64,000 nt of DNA from Rhizomys pruinosus (lineage: Eukaryota; Chordata; Mammalia; Rodentia; Spalacidae): NCBI GenBank assembly GCA_009823505.1, contig VZQC01012261.1:2495338-2559337 (forward strand), given 5' to 3'. Each line of letters starts with the position of its first letter. The first letter of the stretch is position 1. Under the pieces are notes generated by a model that was not told the DNA's origin, ran no database searches, and saw nothing but the letters and a program-made list of their open reading frames with translations. Both the position numbers and the translations under genes were made by a program. Shown here piece after piece: positions 1 to 15,463 of the stretch.

Positions 1-155
1 TTCAGTCTTAGCACCCACATGGCAGATAACAACCATCTGCTACTCCAGTTCCAGGGGATCCAAGGCCCTCTTCTAGCCTCCATGGACACTGTACAATACA
101 CACAGAGGCAGGCAAAATATTTATATACATAAAATAAAAATAAAGAAATAAACAT
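1..155 (+). mobile_element. B2-type SINE, 5'-truncated by the window edge
   Basis: Carries CAGCACCCACATGGC-like and CCAGTTCCAGGGGATCC segments and ends in an ATAAAATAAAAATAAA tail. Confidence 0.8.
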
Positions 156-199
156 AAAAGCTAGTTTAAAAAAAATCCTCAGCTTCCAATACCACCACT

Positions 200-298
200 T
201 AGTAGTTAAATAAGCTGAAATAAGTCACTCTACATCTGTCTCCATTTCTTCAGCTATAAAATGGGCAATATCATCTCTACTACATTATTAAAACTAAA
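200..298 (+). mobile_element. MIR fragment
   Basis: Resembles the MIR 3' core, with TTTCTTCAGCTATAAAATGG and GCAATATCATCTCTACTAC. Diverged, as expected for an ancient SINE. Confidence 0.5.
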
Positions 299-301
299 TC
301 A

Positions 302-512
302 GGGGCTGGACATATGACTCAGCAGTTCAGAGCACTGGTTGCTCTTGCAAAGGATCCAGGTTCAATTCCCAGCACCCACATGGCATCTAACAACTGTTCC
401 AGGAATCTGATGCCCTCTTCTGGTCTCCACGGGCACTGCACAACACAGGTACATTTCCCTACATGCAGGCGATACACTCATACACATAAAATTAAAATAA
501 ATTTTAAAAAAC
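302..512 (+). mobile_element. B2-type SINE
   Basis: Diverged head GGGGCTGGACATATGACTC, then CAGCACCCACATGGCA and an AAATTAAAATAAATTTT tail. Confidence 0.8.
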
Positions 513-829
513 TACTTGTTAACCTAGCTAGGTCCTTGTTTTCATGTATTGATTAAATAACTGACCACTGAGTACTTTCCACATACTATCTGAAGTGACA
601 AGGAAACAATGAAAAGTTTATTATGTTCCCTCTAGTTGGTCAGCTATTAACAAAACAGATAATATAAACAAGTAACTATAATATAATCTACTATCTGCTA
701 CAATGGCATTATATTCAAAATACTAAATATACTAGAACATACTGTTATCAAAATATTAATAAAGTCATTATAATGAAGTTTCAATAAATATAAATTTACA
801 AATTAGTTGTGCTACAAAAGCTAATTTGA

Positions 830-980
830 GCTGGGCGTGGTGGCACATGCCTTTAATCCCAGCACTCCAGAGGCAGGTGGATTTCTGTGAGTTCAAGACT
901 AGACTGGTCTACATAATGAGTGAGTTCCAGGACAGCTGGGGCTATAGTACAGAAGACTCTGTTTCAAAAACACCAAAAAA
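830..980 (+). mobile_element. B1 SINE with perfect target-site duplication
   Basis: Head GCTGGGCGTGGTGGCACATG and an A-rich tail. A 14-bp duplication AAAAGCTAATTTGA flanks it (816-829 and 981-994). Confidence 0.95.
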
Positions 981-1264
981 AAAAGCTAATTTGAAATTTG
1001 ACTTATGAAATTCTGCTAAGATTCTTTGTCAAAACAAACAAGACAAATGACTGCCTACATCCTTAACTCTGCTTACCCTCATAAATCAAAATACACTATA
1101 AACCTAATCACTTTGCAAAATTATAAATGAACAAAAAAGTCATTCCAACCCTCAATTGACAGTTATAAATCCTTATTTCTTTATTAATTCCTCACTCCCA
1201 ACACAGGTTCAGGATAATATCTGAAATTCTAAATAAAACAGAAAAAATAAGCTTTACATTTTTT

Positions 1265-1415
1265 GAGGGGGGGTCTTTTTGAGACAGAGTCTCCCTGTAG
1301 CTTTAGCTGTCCCAGAACTCAGTCTGTAGACCAGGCTGGCCTTGAACACACAAAGATCCGCCTGCCTCTGCCTCCCAAGTGCTAGGATTAAAGGCGTGCA
1401 CCACAACCCCCGGGT
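1265..1415 (-). mobile_element. B1 SINE
   Basis: Antisense B1: GAGACAGAGTCTCCCTGTAG to AAAGGCGTGCACCACAACCC. Confidence 0.95.
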
Positions 1416-1721
1416 TCAGTTTGTATCATAGTAATGGAGCAGAGGAATTAGTCCTTTGGCAGTTGCAGTAAATATCTATGCAGTGACTAAGAGGTCAGTT
1501 CCCCTGCCCTTCCAGTTTGTATCCATAGTGCACAAGGACCTGAGTGCCTCCTGTCCTCAAAAATGAAACAAATAAACAAACACTGAAAAAATCATTTATA
1601 TCCCACTGTAAAATACATGGGCCTATAATATCACATGATTTAAGAATTTCAGCCATCAAAACACAGTGATCAGAGACAGCTTATTTGACAATATTCTACA
1701 GTTGTTAAGAATATTTCCTCT

Positions 1722-1830
1722 AGTATGGTAGTGCATGCTTACAGTCCCAGCACTCAAGAGGCTAAAGCAGGAAGAGTGTGGGTTTGAGGCTAGCCTGAGC
1801 TATATTTTGAGAACCTCTCAAACAAACTAA
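1722..1830 (+). mobile_element. Diverged B1/B4-like fragment
   Basis: GTATGGTAGTGCATGCTTAC, CCCAGCACTCAAGAGGC and AGCCTGAGCTA are B1-like. Confidence 0.6.
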
Positions 1831-1939
1831 AACCTCCCAAATATTCATTCCTATTATTTATCTTATTTTAAAAAGTTTTTTAATAAGAAAAGCAGAGAGA
1901 GAAAATGCAAATAAATTTGTACCTTACTTGTGATATCTA

Positions 1940-2187
1940 TTTTTTTTTTAATTTATTTATTTTTTGTATGTGTATGAGTGTACTGTCTACATGTAGGTTT
2001 GTGTACCCGTGTCGTGCAATGCCGTGACAGAGGTCAGAAGAGGGTCTCGGATTCCCCTGGAACTGGAGTTCTCCTGGAATTGGAGTTAAAGACGGTTCTT
2101 AGCCGCCATGTGGGTGCTGGGGATCGAACCCAGGTCCTCTGCAAGAGCAGTCAGTGCTCTTAACTGCTAGGCTTTCTCTCCAGCCCC
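1940..2187 (-). mobile_element. B2-type SINE with target-site duplication
   Basis: Full antisense B2. TGATATCTA flanks it (1931-1939, 2188-2196). It sits about 80 bp beyond the donor of the Adh6-like exon 2, inside intron 2. Confidence 0.95.
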
Positions 2188-2226
2188 TGATATCTACTTT
2201 TTAAAATGATGTGCTATTTCTTTTTA

Positions 2227-5949
<3,723 letters not shown>

Positions 5950-6029
5950 GGTGATTTTCTGGTTTCGTTTGCGTCTTATGGTTATATCTGAATAAACTTT
6001 GATTCTGTCGTTTGGCAAACTGGGCAAAG

Positions 6030-6037
6030 TATTTATA
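6030..6037 (-). promoter_or_regulatory. TATA box of the Adh6-like gene
   Basis: TATAAATA on the minus strand, 81 bp before the ATG, followed by CTTTGCCCA. This predicts a transcription start near 6000-6008 and a 5' UTR of about 55 nt. Confidence 0.7.
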
Positions 6038-6039
6038 GT

Positions 6040-7160
6040 ATTCCCGAAACTGAAAGTCATTAAAAATAATTACATAATCACTCATCAACAAAGGGAATAC
6101 CAAAGAGGTGACTGTCAAGGACAGAAAGGAATGTGAAAGATCAGGAAAGAATGAATGACGAGGGAGCAGGTTGATAGAAAGCTGCTGATTGGGAGAGATG
6201 CAGTTTGAAGAGAAAGAGTGAAAGGCAACAGAGAGACCACAGAAAAGCAAAGAGGGAATTAGAGATGGACTAAGTCAAAGATTACCTACTAATTAGCCAA
6301 CAGAGCTTCTGGAATAACAATTAGATGGAATCTATTCCTAAATAAACAATAAGATTGGGTCTCCAGGAATCAGAGGCATGGAAAAACATAAGCAGTGACA
6401 TAAATTATAAATTAAGCTGACAAAGTCATAAATGCTAAGGATGAAGTGAGGCCATTGTGAATGGTGAGTTTTCACATAGATGGGAATGTGGTCGCATCTT
6501 GAGAGAAAGGTAGAACTTGAATAACTAAAGGAGTGGGTAGCATATTCAAAGCAGGGGACTAGGTTAATCAAGGTAAGGTGACATGAAAGACGGGTACTTG
6601 GGCTGATGCTGATTGATGCTGATGATGGTGATTTCTGTTAACTGCCTCCACAGTGTTCCTCATCATCAGAAAACTAAGAATGCCTTGGATGTGGTTCGCA
6701 GATCTTGATTCTGGCTTGACCCCCTTTTGGGCTTCTGTTTGCGCTGAGGAAACATGTTAGAACACGTTGGGCTTCTGTTTTTACTGACTTGTGGAGGAAA
6801 CCTGCAAACTCTAACTGCAGGCTGATTTTTATCCATGATTCATCCATCCAGCACACTTTGGGGCCTACTCTGATGAGATCCATATAGCCAGTCCTCTGCT
6901 GGGGAATCTAAGGTTCCTTATCCTCACACTCACAGCTGCCAGAAGGTGAGGGTCATTTGCTGGGTGTGGGGGTGAGACAGTAACTGGAGAGGAAGTTCCA
7001 CAGTCAGAAGTCTCTAGGTGTGGACACTTTATGGCAGCAAAATATCTTTTCAGCCTAGTGGGCTGTTTATAAGTTTCATCTGAAGGGTTTTATGTTGTGT
7101 AACAATTCAGAAATCTCCCAGCGCCCTTTTCCCTCTAGAATTTTGTTTTAAGACTTGAAT
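6040..7160. other. 5' flank of the Adh6-like gene, no recognised repeat
   Basis: Apparently unique sequence upstream of the promoter. Regulatory elements are possible but none can be supported from motifs alone. Confidence 0.5.
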
Positions 7161-7161
7161 C

Positions 7162-7377
7162 GGGGGACTGGAGAGATGGTTCATCATTAAGTGCTCTTGT
7201 GGAAGACCCAGGTTCAGTTCTCAACACCACATGGTAGCCAACAACTGTCCTAAATCCAGTTCCAGGGTATCCAACAGCCTATTCTGACCTCCCAGGGGCA
7301 TTGCACTACATGGGTGCTCTTACATACATGCACACAATACATTCATAGCCATAAAATAAAACTAAAATATAAAAAAG
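7162..7377 (+). mobile_element. B2-type SINE
   Basis: GGGGGACTGGAGAGATGG head to an ATAAAATAAAACTAAAATA tail. Confidence 0.9.
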
Positions 7378-7454
7378 ATGAGTGAGAACTTGGATTAGGG
7401 TGGAGAGACCTAGTTTATCTACACAGTCTTGATTGTGCTTTCAACAGGGTAGTG

Positions 7455-7809
7455 TGGCCTTTGTGCTTAAGATGGTGCAAGAGGGGAGGTACAGCGCTGA
7501 GGACTGATGCCTGTGCATTAGATGACCCTGTGCTACAGGTTCTCAGAATTTCTTTGTTCATGTTTGTCTGCACGTCCCTTTCTGGGTACACCCGGTGAGC
7601 TGGGATGATGTGTGATGGAGGTCTAAGATTGGCCACTGGGAGGCCGTGTCACATGATGTAGGGGTTGTCCATCCTAGACCTATATAAACTGCTTGTTGCA
7701 TAGAATAAACGAATTTGCACCCTCTGATGTGGTTCCTAGGATGTTACTGGAGTAACCCCGTGCCATACTCTCTTCAGCCTGTTCAACCACGGGGGTCAGC
7801 GGCCCCACA
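7455..7809 (+). mobile_element. Probable solo LTR of an endogenous retrovirus
   Basis: Non-coding block with a TATATAAACT promoter box at 7681, AATAAA at 7704-7709 about 20 bp further, and an end at ...GGCCCCACA, the U3-R-U5 layout of an LTR. No primer-binding site or internal genes follow. The 5' limit is uncertain and no target duplication was found. Confidence 0.45.
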
Positions 7810-7908
7810 ATGAAAAAAAAAAATCAAAGGAAGCCTTAGCATTGCTTACAAATCTAACATTTTCCTACTGAAGTTGTTGTCCATTTTTTCTGAAATAATG
7901 ATCTTAAT

Positions 7909-8157
7909 CTTTCTTTTTTTTTAATTTTATTTATTTTTGTATGTGTATGAATGTACTGTCTGCATGTAGGTTTGTGCACCCGTGTTGTGCAATGCCGCAG
8001 AGGTCAGAAGAGGGTCTCGGATTCCCCTGGAACTGGAGTTCTCCTGGAATTGGAGTTTCAGACGGTTCTTAGCCGCCATGTGGGTGCTGGGGATCCAACT
8101 CGGGTCCTCTGAAAGAGCAGGCGGTGCTCTTAACCGCTAGGCTATCTCTCCAGCCCC
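7909..8157 (-). mobile_element. B2-type SINE with target-site duplication
   Basis: Full antisense copy. TGATCTTAAT flanks it (7899-7908, 8158-8167). Confidence 0.95.
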
Positions 8158-8167
8158 TGATCTTAAT

Positions 8168-8865
8168 TTTTCAACCTAACGGTTTCAGTCCTATAAATAT
8201 CACCTGCTTCCTCCAGCAACCAGATGAAGTGGCTATATTCTATTTCATCCCTTGCCTCTGTTTCAGTAAAGTCAGTGGCTATCTTTGAGTACAACAATCC
8301 TGACGAGTCAGTCTTGCCCTGGGCCTTCCTTCGGGGACCGTTTTCCATCGGCCTCTTGACTCAACATGCTCCTGGCTTTCCTCCAGTGTTTGGCCAGTCC
8401 CCTTCTCACTTCGTTTTGCCTCTTCCCTTTCTCCTGACAATAACAATTCCCACCTGTGGTTCTGATTTTGCAGAGTAAGGCTTTCTCAACTTGAGGATTT
8501 GATCTGCTCTCGCCCTTGAGTTCTAAATCTTGGTGCCCAGCTCTGTTCAGTTGAAGAGCTGAAGGAGGCAAGAAATGAAATGTTTACATTGTAGCTGCTA
8601 TTTTATATTTTATCCTTTTATCAAATCATCTTCAATGACTTTTGGAGAGTGTACTTCTCTTCCTTTTGTAAAGTAGTGCTTTTTCTTATATGTGATAGAT
8701 GCTCATTTTTAGAAAATTTAAAAAATAGAAAAATTATAAAGGAGAAAACAAAACTCTAACAATCACACTACTATAAATATCTAGCCACGTTTTCTATTCA
8801 TATATAAATTATGAATTATTCTATAATTTAAAAAGTTAAAAGTTGGCTACTTGATGGTAAGACTT
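8168..8865. other. Intergenic sequence, nothing recognised
   Basis: No gene or clear repeat. Short open frames lack any family resemblance. Confidence 0.5.
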
Positions 8866-8869
8866 ACAA

Positions 8870-9020
8870 TACAGCCTCAGAAAATAAGATGGTAAGAAAG
8901 CTATTAATGGAAGAAAAGACACATAGATCAATGGGACAGGAGAATGAATCTGAAAACAGACTTATACATATATATCCAATTGATTTTTGATGTACACATA
9001 AAAGCAATTCAGTCAGGAAG
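8870..9020 (+). mobile_element. Ancient L1 ORF2 fragment
   Basis: GACACATAGATCAATGGGAC and CCAATTGATTTTTGATG match a diverged L1 ORF2 stretch known across mammals. Confidence 0.6.
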
Positions 9021-9790
9021 GGTAATCTTTTATCTTCTTAATGAATTTTTTATGTGTTTCATACATAATTTTTCAGTCAATCTTAGTCCTCATTATACCT
9101 GCTTCTTTTTTGGCACCCTCCTTCAGCACACCCCAAACCCCAAATTCACACCTTCTGTCATGTGTGTTAGGGTCCATTTTGCCAAATTACTCTTCCCATT
9201 TACTCCTCAGTGTCACTCATCCCCTTAATTCTAGTCAGCCTATCCAGAGTCTCTTTCCTAAAGAAGGCCAGGTCTTCCTCACCCAGCCACAATCTGCTGC
9301 CAATATTTCCTCAGCCAAGGATGGGCTCTGCTACCCATTTCTGCAGTTCTGTGCTGGACTTTTGTTCAGCTGAGCTTTCATGGGTCTTGTGCATGCTGAT
9401 ACCAATTCTGTAGGTTCATACGAACAGGATCCCAGGAGCTTGTAGGATTCATTTCCTTTTGGTCTTGCATCACCACTCTGGCTTTGACAACCTTTCCACC
9501 CCCTCTTCTGCAATGTTCCCTGAGCCCTGGGTGGGTGAAGCTGAATACAGGCAGCCTGTCCATGGACCCACAATCTGTAGACTCTTAATCTTCATGCTTT
9601 GCCCATTCAGGCCCTTTTGAGTTCCTGGTCTCCTATTGCATGGAGGAGCTTCCTTAACAAGAATTAAGAGGTAGTTAATACAGAAGGGTGGCCTTTTCAC
9701 TGACTCTTATAGGCAAAAGATGAATCTCAATTAGAAATACACCTTAAATTATGATGGAACATGAATAAAATGTAAAAGTATAATGTTAAA
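9021..9790. other. Intergenic sequence, nothing recognised
   Basis: Overlapping short open frames on both strands reflect base composition only. Confidence 0.5.
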
Positions 9791-9800
9791 ACAAACATAG

Positions 9801-10047
9801 GGGGCTGGAGAGATGGCCTAGCGGTTAAGAGTGCTGACTGCTCTTGCAAAGGACCCGGGTTCGATCCCCAGCACCCACATGGTGGTTGAGAACCGTCCAT
9901 AACTCCAGTTCCAGGAGAACTCCAGTTCCAGGGGAATCCAATGCCCTCTTCTGACATCTGCGGCATTGCATGACACGGGTGCACAAACCTACATGCAGAC
10001 AGTACATTCATACACATAAAATAAATAAATAAAAATAAAAAAAAAAG
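9801..10047 (+). mobile_element. B2-type SINE, well preserved
   Basis: GGGGCTGGAGAGATGGCCTA head, B box GGTTCGATCCC and a long A-rich tail. AAACATAG flanks it (9793-9800, 10048-10055). Confidence 0.95.
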
Positions 10048-10154
10048 AAACATAGGAACACAGCTTCAGGAAGTTTGGTTACATAAACAGTTATTAGATA
10101 TGATGACCAAATCTTAATTTATAGTAAATTATTAAATTATCCTTTAAATCCTGT

Positions 10155-10535
10155 TTGTGGAATAAAGAGACAAGTTACAGATGGGAGAAAATAGTTGCAA
10201 ACTACATGTTTGACTCTGGCATTATATCTAGAATATATTTTAAACGTTTAAGATTCAGCAGAAAGTCAATTTTGAAATGGTCAAAACCCAGAAACAGGCA
10301 TTTCACTAAGCAGGAGCCCAACGTCCTAAACAAGGGAAGCTCAAATTAAAACCAATGCGATATCTATCACCAGATATTTATTGAACTAGACTAAGAAAAA
10401 AACTAGTGAAAATGAGAACTAGCAGTAATGCCCTGTGCTGGATAGCTCCTACATGGTTGGTAGGGAGTGTGAAATTGGACAACCATCTTGGAATCTGTTT
10501 GGCAGTTTCTTGCAAAAATTAACAAACACATATCA
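10155..10535 (+). mobile_element. Ancient L1 ORF2 fragment
   Basis: GGGAGAAAATAGTTGCAAAC, ATTTCACTAAGCAGGAGCCC and GTTTGGCAGTTTCTTGCAAA follow the order of mammalian L1 ORF2 near its 3' end, heavily diverged. Confidence 0.65.
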
Positions 10536-10673
10536 TAGGGAATGGGTGCAAAGCATACCCCCTAATGTATATTAGGAATGTGGCCTTATTTGGAAATAGA
10601 GTCTTGCAGATTTAATCATTTAAGATGGAGTAATACTATGTTAGGATGGGCTTTAAATTAAATATGACACATT

Positions 10674-10938
10674 ATTTTTTTAATTAATTAATTTTATTTT
10701 TTTAACTTTTTAACTTAAAATTTTATTTATTATTTTTTATGTGTATGAGTGTACTGTCTGCATGTAGGTTTGTGCACCCGTGTAGTGCAATGCCACGGAG
10801 GTCAGAAGAGGGCGTTAGATTCCCCTGGAATTGGAGTTAAAGACAGTTCTTAGCTGTCATGTGGGTGTTGCAAATAGAGCCCAGGTCCTCTGCAAGAGCA
10901 ATCGGCACTCTTAACCGCTGAGCCATCTCTCCAGCCCC
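10674..10938 (-). mobile_element. B2-type SINE inserted in the MaLR LTR
   Basis: Antisense copy with a perfect 15-bp duplication TAAATATGACACATT (10659-10673, 10939-10953). Confidence 0.95.
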
Positions 10939-10956
10939 TAAATATGACACATTCTT

Positions 10957-11251
10957 TTTTTTTTTTTAATTTAATTTTTATTGATGGTTTGTGCATTTCG
11001 TACATCATTTTCCAATTCAGATCAGGCATATTTCCCTTTCCCTTCCCCCCACCCCACCCCATCCCAGATCATGTATTCTGCCACAACTGTCCTGCATCTT
11101 TCAGGTTTTTTTTTTTTTCATTTTTTAGCTATAAGTGATAATCCATGAGTATAAGCATCCTTCGTGCAAAACAAATCTACAGACTGTTGTGCCCAAACCC
11201 CCACAGTCCCACCATTCAGTGGGGGGTGACAGGTTGTTTGTTCAATCAAGT
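10957..11251 (-). mobile_element. L1 3'-end insertion in the MaLR LTR
   Basis: Begins with poly-T, then a C-rich L1 3' UTR stretch. A 12-bp duplication TGACACATTCTT (10945-10956, 11252-11263) flanks it and overlaps the B2 target. Confidence 0.8.
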
Positions 11252-11529
11252 TGACACATTCTTATAAGAAAAGAAGACCCATGGAGACAAACTTGCATGG
11301 AAGAAAGCCATGAGATGAAGGTAGACATTGCAGCAATATAGCTACAAGCCAAGGAAGGTAGTGATCACTAAAACCACAGAGAGCATGGGGCAGTTCTTCC
11401 TCAGGGCCTTCAGAAGGCACCTACCCTCCAGCTGTGGAAGAATATATACTATCCCTTCAATCCTTCAATCCACTCGGTGGGAATTTGTAAGAATAGCAAC
11501 CATAGAAGACTATCAAAGATTTTGATGTA

Positions 11530-13185
11530 GAGAATATGGTACCACTGTAGAAGTGGTTTTGGGTACAAACATCAATGTTCAAAAGCATTCTGGTAAGAGG
11601 GCAGAAGGAAGTGAGGTAGAGAGCAGTCCTGTAGGGGATACATATGTCATAATTAACATCAATACCAATGTTAAAGGTGCTTCTGGGGAGGTCTTAGGAG
11701 GAAGTGAAAATGTTTTCTGGGCATTGGAGACAAAGCTCATCATTGTCAGTGTTAATAGAAAGCTTTTCTGAACTGTGTTGCATGGAATATAGACCATGCA
11801 AACAATGAAGCCTAGGTGTTAAACTGAGGAAACCTTCAAGCAGAGAATGGAAGGTGTGGCCTGGATTTCTCTGAAATCCAGGATGGATTTCTCAGAAATC
11901 CAGCATGGATTTCTCCATGCTGTCCACTATGAACAGAGGAACAAAATAAAATGAGAAAGGAGCTATTTAGTAAGAACCACACCCAACAATGCAGGCAGTG
12001 CTCTCAGAGAACAGGGCTAGGGTATAGACCCAACAAGTGTCTGAAGAGATGAGTCATGTGATTTACTGACATAATCAAGTGTCTGAGCCAAGAAGGATCT
12101 GCAGAGAATGTAATTTGTAATGGCAAGAAGCCTTCGACATATACAAGAGACCAATAGAGCATTTGAGAACAACAGACACACTAGCAGCTTTTTCTGAAGG
12201 GGCAGACAGGATGAAGAAAGATTGACAGCTTTCTGAGGGATCTATGAACAGAAAAGGGTGGATGGAAAGTGCTTAGCTACCAATGAGATAAGACAAGAAA
12301 TTCTCCAAAAGTAGGACTAAGGGTGAGAGGACAGAGACACCGGCCCAGAACAGCTAGAGCCCCATGAACTTCATCTCAAGACAAAGCCTGACAGATCATT
12401 TCAAGCCTAACAGATCCGGTTCTTGAGGTTAAGCACTGTCTTTGGTGGGATCTGAGCCTTCTTTTGTTCTTCCCATTTTCTCTCTTTTGGTTTGGGAATG
12501 TCTGTTTTGTGTCATTTTAGAAGCATATTTCCCATTCCACAGATACACTCATGGGAGGAGATGCACCCCAGGATTGGGACCCTGATCTGTACCCAACCGA
12601 CACTGGGGGACTTGGAGATACTGAATACAAATTACCTAGATGAGACTGGAACTCAGAGGCAATGCTGGAGCATATCAAGGCTTTGGGGTAGGTGTTAGGA
12701 TGAGGTGATGGTGTTTGATATTTAGAATGGGTGTGATTTGAGAGGGTCCAAAGGAAGAACCCTACTGGGTTGAACAGTGTTCTTTAAAGTTCTTGTCGAC
12801 TTGGACTCTCAAAAGATGGTCTTATTTGGAAATAAGGTTTCTTTCCTTTATTAAGATTAGATCATAAAAAATAAAAAAAAGATTAGATCATACCAGAGTA
12901 AGCTTTACCACTATTACTGTAAATGTTGTCCTTATATGAAGAAGCACAAAGAACTTGTTTGTAGAAGCAGTCTTTTGTACAATTTCTGGAAATCAATAAA
13001 TGGTTCATTGATGTAGGGCAAAATAATTACTGGTTCATAAAACAACTATTTTATATGAAAAGGAAAAAGAAAAACACAAACAAGCATAAAATTAAAGCAT
13101 AATAAAATCCTGGAATTAAGTTAAATTTCAGGCTGTTCTATAATTGATATTCTTTCAAAGATATATATTACTAGTATTTTTCTTT
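11530..13185. other. Intergenic sequence with three short hairpins
   Basis: Mostly unassigned. 11861-11922 holds three consecutive perfect 9-bp stem-loops. 12760-12960 has TTATTTGGAAATAAGG and similar motifs that may be a degraded MaLR LTR. Confidence 0.45.
11861..11922. repeat. Three adjacent inverted repeats
   Basis: Stems of nine perfect base pairs at 11861-11881 (loop TCT), 11884-11902 (loop C) and 11901-11922 (loop TTTC). The first two share GGATTTCT...GAAATCCA. Confidence 0.9.
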
Positions 13186-13189
13186 CTTT

Positions 13190-13222
<33 letters not shown>

Positions 13223-13368
13223 GTTTTTTTGAGACAGGGTCTCCCTGTAGCCTCAGCTAGCCTGGAACTCACTGTGTATATCAGGCTGGCCTTGAACTCA
13301 CAGAGATCTGCCTGCTTCTGCCTCTCAAGTGCTAGGACTATAGGCATGCACCACCATGCCTGGCCACG
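13186..13368 (-). mobile_element. B1 SINE with long poly-T end
   Basis: A run of T to 13221, then GAGACAGGGTCTCCCTGTAG through CATGCACCACCATGCCTGGC. Confidence 0.95.
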
Positions 13369-14130
13369 AGTATTTTCTTATACAGTCCTAGAAATAGTTA
13401 TCTAGTCATAGCTGTAGGTCAGTATGCAAAGTTCTGTCTTCCTAACATGTAATTGATAAAATGTACAATGTGTGCTTATTTAATCCAAATTTCTCCTTGT
13501 TTTAGTTTTAACTTTTTATTACTATAATGAAATACCCAAGGAAAGCTCCATTAGAGAGAAAAGAGGTATATTTTTGTCTTGATCTGGAAGGACAAAGTGC
13601 CTACAACATGGCACAAGATCTTTCCACCACTCATATCGGAGAAGAAGCAGGTATGTATCTGATGTCTGTGTGACCTCCTTCTCCCTCCTTATACAGCTAC
13701 GGAGATTCAACCATGGACACTCCACTCTAATGACCTAGCATAATCCCTTCCCAAGAGTCCCACCTCTAACTGCTATGGCTGGATTAAGTTTCTACCCTCA
13801 ACACTGTTATAAAACTTTGGGGATTGAACTTTTGCATTATTTCTTGGGGTCAAACCACATTAAACAATTGGACTTCTGGCTCCGGTTTTTGCTTTAACCA
13901 AGCCAAAATGTGTTTATTCCCCATATCTTCCAATCTCTCTGCTTCTCTCTCCCACCTCACTAGAGACGTCTTCTCTCTTCCTCCGGTGTCTATTCTGCCC
14001 TCCTAGAGCTCATTTCTCTCACAGAACATGAGGCACTATTTAGACTCAATTGAACTTAGCATGTGCACCCTGTTTGGGGTCTATTTCAAATGCAGTATCA
14101 CTTCTAGGTTAGATATGAAAAAAAACAACA
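13369..14130. other. Intergenic sequence, partly an old rodent-wide repeat
   Basis: 13510-13830 (TTTATTACTATAATGAAATA, ATCTTTCCACCACTCATATC, AATCCCTTCCCAAGAGTCC) has the look of a common interspersed repeat, family not assigned. Confidence 0.4.
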
Positions 14131-14132
14131 AG

Positions 14133-14352
14133 GATTGGGGGTGGCGAGATGGCTAAGCAGTGAAGAACACTGGCTGCTCCTGCAGAGGACCCAGGTTTGG
14201 TTTTCAGCACCCACATAGTGGAAAAACCCATGCCTTACTCCAGTTCCAGGGGATCTGAAGCCCTCTCTGGCTTCTGCAGGCATTGCATGACATGAGATTA
14301 CTGACATGAAGGCAAAACACTCATATGCATAAATAAAGATAAATTTTTAAAA
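14133..14352 (+). mobile_element. B2-type SINE, diverged
   Basis: GGCGAGATGGCTAAGCAGTG head, CAGCACCCACATAG and an ATAAATAAAGATAAA tail. Confidence 0.85.
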
Positions 14353-14387
14353 GGAAGCAAGAAGTCAAAACTAAGAAGCACAGTTTT

Positions 14388-14479
14388 CTTTCTCTTTCTT
14401 CTCTTCTCTTTCTTCTCTCTCCTTCCTTCCTTCCTTCCTTCCTTCCTTCCTTCCTTCCTTCCTTCCTTCCTTCCTTCCT
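14388..14479. repeat. (CTTT)n/(CCTT)n simple repeat running into the gap
   Basis: Pyrimidine tetranucleotide array whose right end is lost in the N run. It is the likely cause of the gap. Confidence 0.95.
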
Positions 14480-15463
14480 NNNNNNNNNNNNNNNNNNNNN
14501 NNNNNNNNNNNNNNNNNNNNNNNNNNNNNNNNNNNNNNNNNNNNNNNNNNNNNNNNNNNNNNNNNNNNNNNNNNNNNNNNNNNNNNNNNNNNNNNNNNNN
14601 NNNNNNNNNNNNNNNNNNNNNNNNNNNNNNNNNNNNNNNNNNNNNNNNNNNNNNNNNNNNNNNNNNNNNNNNNNNNNNNNNNNNNNNNNNNNNNNNNNNN
14701 NNNNNNNNNNNNNNNNNNNNNNNNNNNNNNNNNNNNNNNNNNNNNNNNNNNNNNNNNNNNNNNNNNNNNNNNNNNNNNNNNNNNNNNNNNNNNNNNNNNN
14801 NNNNNNNNNNNNNNNNNNNNNNNNNNNNNNNNNNNNNNNNNNNNNNNNNNNNNNNNNNNNNNNNNNNNNNNNNNNNNNNNNNNNNNNNNNNNNNNNNNNN
14901 NNNNNNNNNNNNNNNNNNNNNNNNNNNNNNNNNNNNNNNNNNNNNNNNNNNNNNNNNNNNNNNNNNNNNNNNNNNNNNNNNNNNNNNNNNNNNNNNNNNN
15001 NNNNNNNNNNNNNNNNNNNNNNNNNNNNNNNNNNNNNNNNNNNNNNNNNNNNNNNNNNNNNNNNNNNNNNNNNNNNNNNNNNNNNNNNNNNNNNNNNNNN
15101 NNNNNNNNNNNNNNNNNNNNNNNNNNNNNNNNNNNNNNNNNNNNNNNNNNNNNNNNNNNNNNNNNNNNNNNNNNNNNNNNNNNNNNNNNNNNNNNNNNNN
15201 NNNNNNNNNNNNNNNNNNNNNNNNNNNNNNNNNNNNNNNNNNNNNNNNNNNNNNNNNNNNNNNNNNNNNNNNNNNNNNNNNNNNNNNNNNNNNNNNNNNN
15301 NNNNNNNNNNNNNNNNNNNNNNNNNNNNNNNNNNNNNNNNNNNNNNNNNNNNNNNNNNNNNNNNNNNNNNNNNNNNNNNNNNNNNNNNNNNNNNNNNNNN
15401 NNNNNNNNNNNNNNNNNNNNNNNNNNNNNNNNNNNNNNNNNNNNNNNNNNNNNNNNNNNNNNN
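14480..15463. other. Assembly gap of 984 N
   Basis: Unbroken run of N between a (CCTT)n array and an antisense L1 3' end. Any long reading frame across it is an artefact. A single additional N is at 48474. Confidence 0.99.

Larger units (their letters stand above)
10536..11520 (+). mobile_element. MLT1-like MaLR LTR split by B2 and L1 insertions
   Basis: 10536-10673 has GGAATGTGGCCTTATTTGGA and TTTGCAG-type MLT1 motifs. 11264-11520 continues in register with TATAAGAAAAGAAGACCC, GCTACAAGCCAAGGAAGG and CTCAGGGCCTTCAGAAGGCA. The intervening 10674-11251 consists of two later insertions. Confidence 0.65.

Noticed and set aside
1978..2163. Recurrent small frames such as YCLHVGLCTRVVQC found at many positions
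   Set aside because: They are B2 SINE translated in antisense; repetition reflects SINE copy number, not a peptide family.
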